Shown: positions 23,746-33,482 of the stretch, in pieces
Numbering within the stretch: position 1 is the stretch's first letter
Layout: every line of letters starts with the position of its first letter
Source: Enchytraeus crypticus
Lineage: Eukaryota > Annelida > Clitellata > Enchytraeida > Enchytraeidae
Direction: 5' to 3'
DNA: 64,000 nucleotides
Assembly (NCBI GenBank): GCA_905160935.1
Contig: CAJHZI010000200.1
Location: forward strand, 391,001 to 455,000
Notes under the pieces: model-generated
Seen by the model: the letters and a program-made list of their open reading frames with translations, nothing else
Told to the model about the DNA's origin: nothing
Database searches by the model: none
Program-made: the position numbers and the translations under genes

Positions 23746-24244
23746 GTGTAATTTCAGATATATTTCATGATATTCGGCCTCTTCGGTTTTATGATCATGT
23801 ATTGTTGCGCATTTGGGTATACAAATTCCAGAAATCCTGAAACTAAAGAAAGGGGAATATCCTTTAAGAGATTTGCAATAAAATTTGAATGCACTTTGTA
23901 TTTTAAATTTATACATCCAATTAATACGAATTCGTTTCAAATAATTTTTTGTAATGGCTATATATGTGATAGATGTGACGATAGATGTGCTCCTAAAGTA
24001 TTTCATTATCGTTCAAAAGCATTAAAAATGTTCAAAAACTTCATTATTTGATGCCTTTAAATAATGATCAGCTGATATTGTTTACCCCCCATTCTTTACC
24101 AAGGCGAATGAAAAAGTAAAATTAGTTGTTGGCATCTCTGCAATTCTTGAACTCAATGTTTACAATGGATTGCCTTTGACACTTCTACGGATTTTCTTTA
24201 TTCTATGGGTAAAACAAGGAAGGTTAACAATGGAAAATGAACTT
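23746..24244. other. Non-coding stretch, no gene supported
   Basis: A 94-codon open frame at 23767-24051(+) has no recognisable domain. No repeat structure was noticed. Confidence 0.35.
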
Positions 24245-24530
24245 GAAATGAACTTGAGTGTTGAAGGGATTTAGGATAGATTAGCTCAGTGTAGATTAAG
24301 ATGATATGATGCTAAAATGAGAAAGGCAGAGGGGGATGCAGTGAAGAGAGTAGGAGGGATGATATGGAGGTCTAGTTAGAGAGAGGTAGACCACAACATG
24401 CGTCTGATGAGAGAGAGAGAGATGAAACATTGGGGATTTATATGGTATAGGAGAGAGGAATGGAGAAGATCTATTCGTATCCTGACCCTAGTTAAACTGG
24501 GATTCAAGGGAAGATGATGATGATGAAGAT
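24245..24530 (+). mobile_element. (GAT)n-family LINE 3' end
   Basis: Shortened C-terminus (LNVEG.. then GAGAGAGGTAGACCACAAC) ending in GGGAAGATGATGATGATGAAG. Strongly mutated. Confidence 0.75.
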
Positions 24531-24954
24531 AACAGATTGTGAGTCCAATCTCTATCTTTCAGTCTAAACTCTCTGTGTTTTGTATGGGACACTGAAGAAT
24601 AAAAACAACCGCAAACTGCACTTGTCGTAAGAGGCTACTGAGCAACAGTTGAATAAGGCAAAATAAAACTATGTCAAATGTCATAATTCCAAAGTTAGAG
24701 GCTACAATAAGGTGTGAATAACGTATACTCTTTGGTAAATGGATCAATTCGTTAATCGATAGCGCCCGCTTTAAGGAGCATGAAAGTAGCATGTTGTTGG
24801 AGTTGGAATATATACCTTTGGCTTGCCACTGGGCAGAACATTAGAGAGAGAGACAGAGAGAAAGAGTTAAAGAGAGATACTGAAAATATTGGTGAGGACG
24901 ACACCAATGCATCAACAAAAATGTACGTATGCAAATGATACGTACGTATCATCT
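24531..24954. other. Non-coding stretch
   Basis: A GA-rich run lies at 24842-24870. Nothing else recognised. Confidence 0.35.
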
Positions 24955-25430
24955 CCAATTTGTACCGATGTAAAGCGTGGACGTTAAGGAAAGAGAATAT
25001 CAGAAAACAAGCAGCATTGGAAATGTGGTTACGGAGAAAGACGTAAAAGTTTAGATGGACTCACAAAATTATGTGTACACGTACAAATGAAAAAGGTCTT
25101 GAGCGAAGCGGTACAGATAGACAATTAATATATCACAAATATGATAAGATATAGAAGTTGAATAGGACATGTTATAAGGGGAGGGGAGGTTGCTGAAGGA
25201 TCTAATTGAAAGAAGCGTTTGTTTGCCTTGCTTATGAACTGTACAGGGTTGGATGACCCTTTTTGGTGATCTAGAAAAAAAAAGAATGAAAAGGAAATGT
25301 GTTAAAATTAAATTAAAGAGGAAGACCGAGACATAGGATGATAACAAGTACGCAGGATAATTGGAGGATAGAATTGGTTGGAAAAGAAGCCATGGACCTG
25401 TCTTGGAGCAATGCACTGCAAGAGAGAGAT
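24955..25430 (+). mobile_element. LINE ORF2 C-terminal fragment (another family)
   Basis: The plus strand reads CKAWTLRKENIRKQAALEMW, then a TCYKGRGG segment and [17 protein letters not shown], the post-RT region of a non-LTR element, broken by stops. A GA microsatellite (25416-25470) follows and runs up to the WDR37 exon. Confidence 0.6.
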
Positions 25431-25470
25431 AGAGAGAGAGAGAGATAGAAAGAGAGAGAGAGCGAAAAAG
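25416..25470. repeat. GA microsatellite just downstream of a WDR37 exon
   Basis: (GAGA)n with small interruptions, 6 bp from the exon's 3' splice boundary on the coding strand. A second GA-rich run is at 25798-25838. Confidence 0.8.
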
Positions 25471-25475
25471 AGAAC

Positions 25476-25610
25476 CTATTAATAGCCGAGTCAGTTCTGA
25501 TGGTAGTGATGGGAGATCTCATGTTCTTCAGGTCCCACACCTTCACCGTTCTGTCGTCACTGCCCGACACGAGACTGTCGCCTCCAGCGAACACAGCCGT
25601 TGTCACCTGT
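25476..25610 (-). CDS. WDR37: WDR37 internal exon (WD40 repeat segment)
   Basis: Read on the minus strand, the exon begins after an acceptor TGTGCAG at 25611 and ends before a donor GTTCTC at 25475; its length is 135 bp. It encodes [20 protein letters not shown] then [18 protein letters not shown] and TDSAINR, matching the WD40 segment of WDR37. Entry phase 2 and exit phase 2 fit the upstream exon at 60321-60459 exactly, giving GHT-QQ-VTTAVF across the junction. WDR37 is a conserved WD40-repeat scaffold protein, partner of PACS proteins in vertebrates. No other WDR37 exon was found in the window. The donor is weak apart from GT. Confidence 0.92.
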
Positions 25611-25619
25611 CTGCACAGA

Positions 25620-26040
25620 CACATGATAAAGATGTCCATCTAACAAATCCAAAACATTGCAACTGCTGTGGAGAAAAGCTTCTATAACTCCAAATTATAA
25701 TGTTATACGGTAATATTGTTATTTTCTCTCACTATAAGCGCACAATGTCAGTGGCACTGTATTTCTAAGGATCTAAATGCGTTAGAAATACAAGAATAGC
25801 AGAGAGAGAAGAGAGAGAGATAGTAAGAGAGAAAGAGGCACAAAAACCACCTCACTTCATTAGAATTAGAACATTAATTTACAACTCTAGAATGAAAGCT
25901 GAGGAAGGCATAGGGGGCTCATTAGTTACGAGCAAGATAAATAGTTTCTGCGGAATGATATATAAATGCCGAGATTATATTCCGACAAACTGCCGTAAAA
26001 CTTGTTTTTCTCACTTGTTTACAGTAGAATATTGTAGGTA
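25620..26040. other. Intron sequence without recognised elements
   Basis: Contains GA-rich microsatellite 25798-25838. No gene or repeat family recognised. Confidence 0.35.
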
Positions 26041-26371
26041 TCGTATGGTTTAATAGTGTGAGGAAAAACTCTAAGAAAGCCTTACATCCTCTACACATAG
26101 CGAACAACAGAGCACTGAGAATTCTACAATTTAAAGATAGACTGTGCAAGACTACACTACTTTATGCTAATAAACTACCGATATATCAATTATATCAGTT
26201 TATCTCTGCCAACTCTATGTATGAGTGTAGTATATTCTTTGAAGCTCGACGTGTAAGAATATCAGAGATATGATCAGATCAAACCTAATGGTGGGTAAAA
26301 TGCCAGGCTTTCATTAACTTATTATCTTTCATCTCTTACGAATCATGCAAGCTATTTGACAAATGTCTTTG
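26041..26371 (+). mobile_element. LINE ORF2 C-terminal fragment, the Polinton target
   Basis: The plus strand reads LHPLHIANNRALRILQFKDR followed by LPIYQLYQFISANSMYECS, a typical LINE ORF2 tail. The sequence probably resumes after the Polinton at 41911, so copy B inserted into this old LINE piece. Confidence 0.65.
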
Positions 26372-26377
26372 AATGTA
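26372..26377. repeat. Target-site duplication AATGTA, left
   Basis: AATGTA directly precedes the first base of the TIR and is repeated at 41905-41910. Six bp is the usual Polinton duplication. Confidence 0.95.
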
Positions 26378-26933
26378 AGTAGTGTAAATATTGGGGGGCT
26401 GGGAAAAAATGAGATTCCAAGGCAATGTTACGCATAAAACCTAGCTAAATTTCCTTTTTAGCCTTGCCCTGCCTTAATTCATCATGTTCACTCAATTAGA
26501 TAAACAATTAAGCATTGTTCAGCCATAAAACCTAGCTAAATTTCCTTTTTAGCCTTGCCCTGCCTTAATTCATCATGTTCACTCAATTAGATAAACAATT
26601 AAGCATTGTTCAGCCTCGAAAATAGCTTATTTATAATTTAGCCTTGATGCTTAAATGTCACAATAAATATTAGGCACAGTCTAGCCTTCATCATAGCTCA
26701 TTTCTATTTTCTGCCTTGAAATCAGTACAATTACTATTGAAGCATAGTTTTGCATATCAATGATTTAACACACAAGCGTAAAAATCAAGCACGTCCACAG
26801 CTCACGAGGACAAAAACGATTTCAATTCACATCATTTCATCCACAAGGCAGAGACAAAATGATTTCAACAGGCATCTTTAGCCTTGATACCTAAGCTTAT
26901 ATCTATATTAGCCTTGTCATCAACGTATGTACT
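26378..26933. repeat. Left terminal inverted repeat, with a private 91-bp tandem duplication
   Basis: Reverse complement of 41440-41904 apart from a tandem repeat of a 91-bp unit (26433-26523, again from 26524) that makes this side 556 bp against 465 bp. Both arms carry repeated AAGGCTA / TAGCCTT motifs. Confidence 0.95.
26433..26614. repeat. 91-bp tandem duplication inside the left TIR
   Basis: Two adjacent copies of the unit that begins CATAAAACCTAGCTAAATTT. The right TIR has one copy. The length difference between TIRs (556 minus 465) equals exactly one unit. Confidence 0.95.
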
Positions 26934-27685
26934 GAAAGTATGATAACCACTCTCCTAGCCTAGCTGTAAACGGTCGGGTAAAAATAACGCAGCTGTTCAG
27001 CTACCTTAAAGTAACTATACATGTATGTAAAAGCCTATACCCGAGGCAGCAGAGTCTACTCTCAGATACTTAGCTTAAATTAACAGCTGAATGTTTATAT
27101 ACTGAGCGCTGTAAAAGCTCTAGTAAAAAAACACAGCTACTCGCTACACAGCTGAGTCTACTCTCAGATTATAGCTTAATTTTTAACAGCTGGATGTTTA
27201 TATACTGAGCGCTGTAAAAAGCTCTAATAAAAAGACACAGCTACTCGATGCCGATGCTCAGATGTTGTAACTCTGTGGAAAGCGAAAGTGAAAAGTCTAT
27301 ACGTGTATATTTCTACAGTATACTTTCCAAAATTCATAAATGTAGTTACTTTATGAAGCAATCAATATATTTACTGTTACCCAAATATCAAATTCATAGG
27401 CAACAAGAAAATAGATCAACTGCCTCCATATGTGGAGGACTTTTAAATCTAGCCATCTTCGCTGTGTCTTACGCTAATGTACGTGGTACACTGAGTTACA
27501 CATCAGCAGCTATAATCTTTTTATTAGACAGCAGAGTATACTCGTGTAGACTCTGCTGCAGCCTACACGTTAAACAGCTGGAAAGTTGAGCTTCAGTAGT
27601 GGAGTGGTACTCATTCCGTGAATAGCAAAAACATAAATATAGAAAAGAAAATGAAAATATAATAAAATTAAAAATATATGAATTT
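26934..27685. other. PolB leader region with a 102-bp tandem repeat
   Basis: Between the left TIR and PolB. Two copies of a 102-bp unit start at 27052 and 27154 (GAGTCTACTCTCAGAT, later TTTATATACTGAGCGCTGTA). AGCTG motifs are frequent. A 113-codon open frame at 27248-27589 has no recognisable domain and is probably chance. The position suits a long leader or a replication/promoter region. Confidence 0.5.
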
Positions 27686-27716
27686 TATTTAAATATTTTT
27701 TCTTATATATAAAATG
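27686..27716 (+). promoter_or_regulatory. Bipartite promoter-like motif of PolB
   Basis: TATTTAAATA (27686-27695) starts 28 bp before the ATG at 27714; TATATATAAA touches the ATG. If the palindromic box is the TATA element, transcription would begin at or just before the start codon. Confidence 0.65.
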
Positions 27717-30700
27717 GAAACTCAAACGGTGAAACAATTGCGACTTGTCGCGAAGCAACGAGGTATTAAAAGATACTATTCTCTTCGCAAGGCAGAGCTT
27801 ACTGATGCGTTGTCATCGACATCACAAACAGGTGGAGTTGTTGATTTGATTAATTCTCCTGTACCAGATATTCAACAACCGATTTTAGTTCCAACTAAAT
27901 ATAAACCATCACCCAAGAGACATTATGACAATTTGCTCGACACACCGGTGCCTGATATAAAAACTGAGATTCTTGCACCAATTAAGACTGGAGTAATGGC
28001 AACTATCAAATCATATTGGGATTGGCTGGTAAGCGATGTACCAAGCAACATTAAAAGCAAAGTAAGAGAATCGTATAAGACACTGAAGTCTAAAGTTGAG
28101 AACATATTCAACAAGTCTAAGGCGGATACGTATGAAATCAAAGAAACAAAATCAGCATTAAAGGGATTCACTAAGCAATATACCATTGATGGTCGAAATG
28201 GAGTGGATGCAGTGTTATTTCTCAATAGCGTTCAGACAAAAGTGTTAAATGTATTAAACAACAACCCTCAGTCAAAAGTTAATCTAATACTCACATGTAC
28301 AATGGAAAGGGTGGATTTAAAGACTGGGGAAATTACATCGTCTGACGCCCCTTTTCTTTCAAAAACTGAAATAATTTTACCATCCACAGATACCGCAGAG
28401 GTGTATGAAAAGACTAAACGTAAAATGCTAGAGTCAATGGCTAATTTTCAGATGCGGGGTAGTAATTGGATATTTCGTAGGGTGATGAAATTAGAAATAA
28501 ATACCGTAGAATACAAGCCACTCCGAGGTAGCTCCTACATTCCACTTCCCGATGATCTAGCTGCTAAAAAGGCTATTATAAATATGAAGAATAAAGACAA
28601 TCAGTGTTTCAAGTGGTGTATAGCTAGAGCCTTCAATCCTGTGGATGAACATCCAGAGAATATAACTAAACTATTAAAAGTACAGGCTGAAAAATTTAAC
28701 TGGAATGGTATTGAGTTTCCGGTTAACTGAAAAATATTGATAGATTTGAAAAGAATAACAATGTATCAATTCATTCTTTTCTTGAAATCCTTAATTCTTT
28801 GGATATGAAAAGCTATGGGTGTGGGGCGAAAAAGAAATAATACCATTAAGGATTTCAACGTTAAGTAGTCAAAACGTAGTAGATTTGTTACTCATATCAG
28901 AAGGTGATAATAATCATTGCTGCTGGATTAAGAACTTCAATAGATTGATGTCAATAGAAGTAAATCACCATGCAATGCATTACTGCAGACAATGCTTAAA
29001 CGGTTTCACAAGTGAAAATGCTCTTAATAATCACACTGAATATTGTTCACAACACGACGCTCAAAAAACTGTGTTACCTGACTCTGGAACGTTTATGAAA
29101 TTCAATCACTACAAAAAATCGATGCGAGTACCATTCATAGTTTACGCAGATTTTGAGTCATTTATTAAACCGATTGATACACGTCAGCCGGATCCAAGCA
29201 GGTCAACCACTATCCGATACCAGAAACATACACCTAGTTCATTCTGTTATTACATCAAGTGTTTTGATGATAGCATTTACTCGCAAGCTCCAGTCACTTT
29301 TACTGCAAAGAATGAGAATGATGATGTTGATCAAATATTCTTTGATACTCTAGAGAAAAATATAAAAGAAATATACAATCAGTTCAAGTTTTCTAAACCA
29401 ATGATATTCGATGAATCTGCAGCGAAGAAATTCAAGGCCGCAAAATCATGTCATATCTGTGAAAAAGAGTTGGGTAACGATCGTGTCAGAGACCACTGTC
29501 ATCTATCTGGCAAATTCCGAGGAGCAGCACACGATAAATGTAATTTACAATACAAAATTCCAAAATTCTTTCCAGTAGTTTTTCACAATTTATCAGGATA
29601 CGACAGTCACTTATTTATAAAGAAGTTGGCAGGTTGACAAATTAATTGTATTCCGTGTAACGAAGAAAAGTACATCAGTTTCTCTAGGGAATTGCTGGTT
29701 GACAAGTTTATAAATAAAACAGGTAAAGAAGTACTAGTGAAACGAGAATTGCGGTTTATCGATAGCTTTAGATTTATGGCTTCGAGTCTTAACAAACTTT
29801 CAAAGAATCTAAGTAAAGATCAGTATAAGAATGTTGCAAGTAAGTATTCTGGAAAGCAATTGGATTTGCTGTTGAGAAAAGGAGTTTACCCGTACGATTA
29901 TGTTAGTTCGTCAGAAAGACTTGATGAAACTAAACTACCGCCAAAGGATGCTTTCTACTCAAAACTTAACGATACCAATATGAGTGATGAAGACTATAAA
30001 CACGCAGAGACTGTTTGGAAAGAGTTTGGTTGTAAAACATTTCGAGACTATCACGACTTGTACAATATATCTGCTGTGCTTTTACTAGCAGATGTCTTTG
30101 AAAATTTTAGAGATGTATGTATGACCCACTATAAATTGGATCCTGCGTGGTACTACACTTCGCCAAGACTAGCTTGGGATGCTGCGTTAAGATTAACTAA
30201 AGTTGAACTCCAATTGTTGAGCGATTCCGATATGCTGCTGATGATTAAGCACGGAATAACAGGTGGTGTAAGCACTATTTCAAACCGATATTCAAAAGCT
30301 AATAATAAATACATGGATGGGAATTTTAACGTTAATGATCCTTCCAAATTTATCAAATACCCTGGATTCGAATAACCTTTATGGCTACTCGATGAGTAAG
30401 CCCCTACCCACACACGGGTTCGAATGGATGACAGAAAAAGAACTGGAGAACTGGAAAGAAATGAAGTGTATCCTCGAAGTTGACTTGGAGTATCCTGCAG
30501 CGCTGCACGATCTCCATAACGACTACCCTTTAGCCCCAGAAATTGTGAAAGTGAATAAAGTAGAGAAATTGATACCGAATTTGAATGATAAAACAAAGTA
30601 CACATTACATTAGAAGAATTTGAAACTGTACGAAAGTATGGGACTGAAAATTACCAAAATACACAGAGGCATAAATTTGAAGAAAGTCCATGGCTTAAAA

Positions 30701-31548
30701 CTTACATCGATTTAAATACACAGCTACGCACTAAGGCTGCCAACGACTTTGAGAAAGATTTCTTTAAACTAATGAACAATAGCGTTTTTGGAAAAATTAT
30801 GGAGAATATTGAAAATAGGATAGATTTCAGATTGGTTGATAATAGAGAAAAGGCTGTTAAATTGGCTGCAAAGCCTTACTATGACCGAACAGTGATATTT
30901 GACGAAAATCTTGTCGGCGTCCACATGAGAAAAACTAAATTGCTGTATAATAAGCCAATCTACCTAGGTATGGCAATATTAGATTTAAGTAAAACTTTAA
31001 TGTACGAATTTCACTATAATTACCTAAAGGAAAAATACAATGATAAAGCCAAGCTGTTGTTTACAGACACGGATTCGTTGATGTACGAAATACAGACGGA
31101 AGATTTTTACGCAGACATATCTAATGACGTCGAACGCAGATTTGACACTAGCGATTATCCGAGAGTTCATCCATCAGGCATTAAGACTGGAGTTAACAAG
31201 AAAGTCATTGGAATGTTTAAAGACGAAGCTTGTGGAAAGGAAATTGAAGAATTTGTTGGATTGAGAGCAAAGTTGTACTCTTACAAATTAGCAGATGAGG
31301 AGCACAAAAAATGTAAAGGTGTCAAGAAGAATGTTGTTGAGAGGACAATAACACATGATGATTACAGAGATTGTCTGTTTGAGAAAAATTACCATTCTAG
31401 AAGCATGAACGTTTCTAGATCACGCTTGCACGATGTCTATACTGAGGAAGTCAATAAAGTTGCTCTCAGCGCAGATGACGATAAGCGAGTAATCATGGAC
31501 GATGGCGTGCACACTCTAGCTTACGGACATTATAGCTTAAATATATAA
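27714..31548 (+). pseudogene. polB: Protein-primed family B DNA polymerase (PolB), broken
   Basis: Would replicate the element from its terminal repeats by protein priming. Order: SAP/Rho-N-like N-terminus (VKQLRLVAKQRGI), a long N-terminal region, a C2HC finger near 28980, exonuclease I FIVYADFES (about 29135), an endonuclease VII-like Cys/His finger (CHICEKEL, about 29450), and exonuclease II NLSGYDSHLF (about 29590). Then come exonuclease III (DLYNISAVLLLADVF), motif A DSNNLYG (30363), motif B NNSVFGK (30775) and motif C TDTDS (31073). Lesions: a frameshifted, duplicated stretch after the TGA at 28728-28730, an in-frame TGA at 29635-29637, a frameshift before motif A (about 30357), and a TAG with further shifts at 30611-30700. 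All catalytic motifs survive, so decay is recent. Confidence 0.93.
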
Positions 31549-31629
31549 AACATATTTTTATGGATAAAGTTTGCCCCCCTCGTGAGGGGGGCGGACATTA
31601 TAGCTTAAATATATAAAACATATTTTTAT
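31524..31629. repeat. 38-bp direct repeats around a GC-rich hairpin at the PolB 3' end
   Basis: 31524-31561 is repeated at 31592-31629 and separated by 30 bp. Across the joint is a perfect hairpin GCCCCCCT-CGTG-AGGGGGGC (31573-31592), strikingly GC-rich for this locus. The PolB stop lies in the first repeat. It looks like a small tandem duplication plus a hairpin insertion, or a transcription end signal. Confidence 0.8.
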
Positions 31630-31632
31630 TAA

Positions 31633-31662
31633 TATTTTCAAACCACATTTGGTTTGAAAATA
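31633..31662 (-). terminator. Perfect stem-loop after the stop of small gene copy 1
   Basis: A 13-bp stem TATTTTCAAACCA / TGGTTTGAAAATA with loop CATT, beginning 6 bp past the stop codon of the gene at 31668-32005. It sits between two convergent genes, where a shared 3'-end signal would be useful. Confidence 0.6.
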
Positions 31663-31667
31663 ATTCA

Positions 31668-32005
31668 TTAAAACCAAGCAACTTTAGGATCATCTTTGTC
31701 TGTATTAAACCCATCAATCTCTGCATATAGATTTCCTGTGAATTTTCCGGAATTGATTTTTCTTACTGTAAACTCAAATCTTTTAGGCTTCTTGTCCAAA
31801 TTCTCCTCTTTAATGTATTCATTAATCTTATTTGTAGACCAAACTTTTATATGATCGTCATCCTCGTTTTGCACAACATACAGAATATATGATTTATCTT
31901 TACCGAATTTTGTGTCTATAGATTTCAGTCCTTTGACAATATATCTTTCTCCAGCATGAAGATTTTGAAACTTGAGTACTTCCGAGTTGCGTTTTTAGTT
32001 GCCAT
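31668..32005 (-). pseudogene. Small beta-rich protein, duplicate 1, frameshifted
   Basis: The upstream duplicate's sister. The ATG at 32003-32005 is followed by MATKNAT, then a 1-nt loss relative to duplicate 2 shifts the frame. The correct frame resumes, open from 31874, as VWSTNKINEYIKEE and KRFEFTVRKINSGKFTGNLY. The coding halves have diverged more than the identical upstream regions, so gene conversion or differing selection is possible. Function unknown; the alternating beta pattern could be an OB-fold, which would suit a single-strand DNA-binding role, but this is a guess. Confidence 0.75.
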
Positions 32006-32034
32006 TTTATATAGTCTAAGAAAATATTTAAATA
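32003..32034 (-). promoter_or_regulatory. Bipartite promoter-like motif, small gene duplicate 1
   Basis: TATTTAAATA at 32025-32034, 29 bp from the ATG, plus TATATAAA touching the ATG. Upstream sequence is almost identical to that of duplicate 2. Confidence 0.6.
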
Positions 32035-32093
32035 GAAATTTTTATGAATCTAAATTTTCTAAATTAGATACTGGAATCCATATTTTTTATTAA

Positions 32094-32123
32094 TATTTTC
32101 AAACCAAATGTGGTTTGGAAATA
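32094..32123 (-). terminator. Stem-loop after the stop of small gene copy 2
   Basis: A 13-bp stem with one G-U pair, arms TATTTTCAAACCA and TGGTTTGGAAATA, loop AATG, beginning 8 bp past the stop codon. Same sequence logic as 31633-31662 with a different loop. Confidence 0.6.
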
Positions 32124-32131
32124 ATTAACCT

Positions 32132-32461
32132 TTATAGCCAGACACACCCAATATCCAGACTGTATGTATTGAAACCATAAATATCTGCCCACAACTTTCC
32201 TTCATATTTTCCTTCAGTGATTTTTCTTACTGTAAATTCAAATCTTTTAGGGTTTGCTCCCACCTCTCTCTCTATATATTCATTTATAGTTTTTGTAGAC
32301 CATACCTTTACAGGGGTAGCATCCTCATTTTGTATAACGTGTAAAATAAACGATGGTTCTAATTTTTCATTTACTTCCTTAAATCCTTTTACAATATATC
32401 TATCTCCAGCGTTAAGGTCTTGAAACTTGAGTATTTCCGAGTTTGCGTTTTTAGTTGCCAT
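32132..32461 (-). CDS. Small beta-rich protein, duplicate 2 (109 residues)
   Basis: Intact copy of a Polinton-borne family whose function I do not recognise. Residues 10-26 read LKFQDLNAGDRYIVKGF, followed by FILHVIQNEDATPVKVWST, INEYIEREVGANPKRFEFTV and KYEGKLWADIYGF. The pattern of short alternating hydrophobic strands, acidic turns and no cysteine pairs resembles an OB-fold. As the genes have the same promoter-like box as PolB, a replication role such as single-strand DNA binding is an inference worth testing. The start codon is fixed by the conserved TATATAAAATG context. It lies between duplicate 1 and the integrase, all on the minus strand. Confidence 0.8.
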   Translation of the reverse strand: MATKNANSEILKFQDLNAGDRYIVKGFKEVNEKLEPSFILHVIQNEDATPVKVWSTKTINEYIEREVGANPKRFEFTVRKITEGKYEGKLWADIYGFNTYSLDIGCVWL

Positions 32462-32490
32462 TTTATATAGTCCAAGAAAATATTTAAATA
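32459..32490 (-). promoter_or_regulatory. Bipartite promoter-like motif, small gene duplicate 2
   Basis: TATTTAAATA at 32481-32490, 29 bp from the ATG (32459-32461), with TATATAAA touching the ATG. Confidence 0.65.
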
Positions 32491-32591
32491 GAAATTTTTA
32501 TGAATCTAAATTTTCTAAATTAGATACAGGAATCCATTCATTAAATTTCTTGTTGTAACCCACCCATTTAACCAAGGCATGTTCCACACCT

Positions 32592-33482
32592 TTAATCTTT
32601 TTCCCATAAAACCTTCTCAATTCTATAATTTTCTTGATTTGTTTTCTGCAATTCTTCAGCATAGAAACCTCCTTCTATCTCTTCGCCTAACGAATCTGTC
32701 AATTTATAAGTGATCGGGAATGTGTATTGCACTTTGGATATCTTGTACACCGCTTCAGACCAATTGGGTAGGAATCCCTTTTCAAATACACCCTTAATCC
32801 GACTAATTCTAACTCTATCGCCAACCTCAAATTTTCGATTCGTTTCCAAATTTCTATACTTCCTACTGTTAATTATAAATGCTTCGTTTTCCTTTTTACT
32901 CGCCTCAATTGGAGTCATTTTTACAGTCGAATGTTTCGTGTTGTTATACTCTGCAATTAAATCGTCAATCATATCAATCCAATTTCTCGTATTTTCCGCA
33001 GTAAATCTTTTCCACATCTTTTCCTTGATACTTCTATTGAATCGTTCGACGACTGCTGATTTATGTTCACCAAATGTAGAGTATCTATTGATATCAAGTT
33101 TCTTTAACCAATCATCCAAGTTTTTGTTGTAAAATTCCTTACCCTGATCAACCCATAAATGTTTAGGCTGTCTTCCCGACGATGACACTATTTGTTTAAA
33201 TGCCTCTGCAGTTGTTTCACCTCTCTTGTCTTTCAACGGAATGCTCCACGCATACTTGGAAAACACATCAATGACGTTAAGCATGTATCTGTAGCCCTTA
33301 TTTACTCTACTCCACTCCTGCATTTCGATTAAATCTGCTCCCCATATCTCATCAACTTCAAACACGTGAACTTGTCGTCTTGTAAATTTTCTGCGAATCG
33401 GTTTGTGTAATTCTCTAGCCAATTCTTCAAAGGGTCCAATGTTTCGCTTCAAACCTCTTTCTTCGCTGGACCCCTCTATTCG
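32592..33482 (-). CDS. int: Polinton integrase, reached by -1 frameshift from the PLA2 gene
   Basis: Retroviral-type DDE integrase that would insert the element and make the 6-bp duplication. From the residue after the slip it is about 296 codons long and ends at 32592. Counting from the TTG at 33452, the triad is Asp40 (WGADLIEM), Asp102 (WVDQGKEF) and Glu136 (SAVVERFNR), a D-x33-E spacing. The C-terminal part with VGDRVRISRIKGVFEKGF and a chromo/SH3-like beta region is complete. No ATG precedes the first catalytic Asp: the frame opens at the TGA at about 33500 and the first Met is residue 44. The only obvious route of expression is a -1 shift at 33482-33488 from the PLA2 gene, giving a fusion of about 471 residues. 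All catalytic residues are intact. A non-AUG start is the alternative. Confidence 0.9.
   Translation of the reverse strand, partial: RIEGSSEERGLKRNIGPFEELARELHKPIRRKFTRRQVHVFEVDEIWGADLIEMQEWSRVNKGYRYMLNVIDVFSKYAWSIPLKDKRGETTAEAFKQIVSSSGRQPKHLWVDQGKEFYNKNLDDWLKKLDINRYSTFGEHKSAVVERFNRSIKEKMWKRFTAENTRNWIDMIDDLIAEYNNTKHSTVKMTPIEASKKENEAFIINSRKYRNLETNRKFEVGDRVRISRIKGVFEKGFLPNWSEAVYKISKVQYTFPITYKLTDSLGEEIEGGFYAEELQKTNQENYRIEKVLWEKD

Noticed and set aside
27248-27589. Extra Polinton gene upstream of PolB
   Set aside because: No domain, no counterpart in copy A, overlaps the end of a tandem repeat, no promoter-like box.
29635-29637. TGA in PolB as a programmed readthrough or selenocysteine site
   Set aside because: Other clear frameshifts in the same gene show it is a pseudogene; no supporting structure seen.
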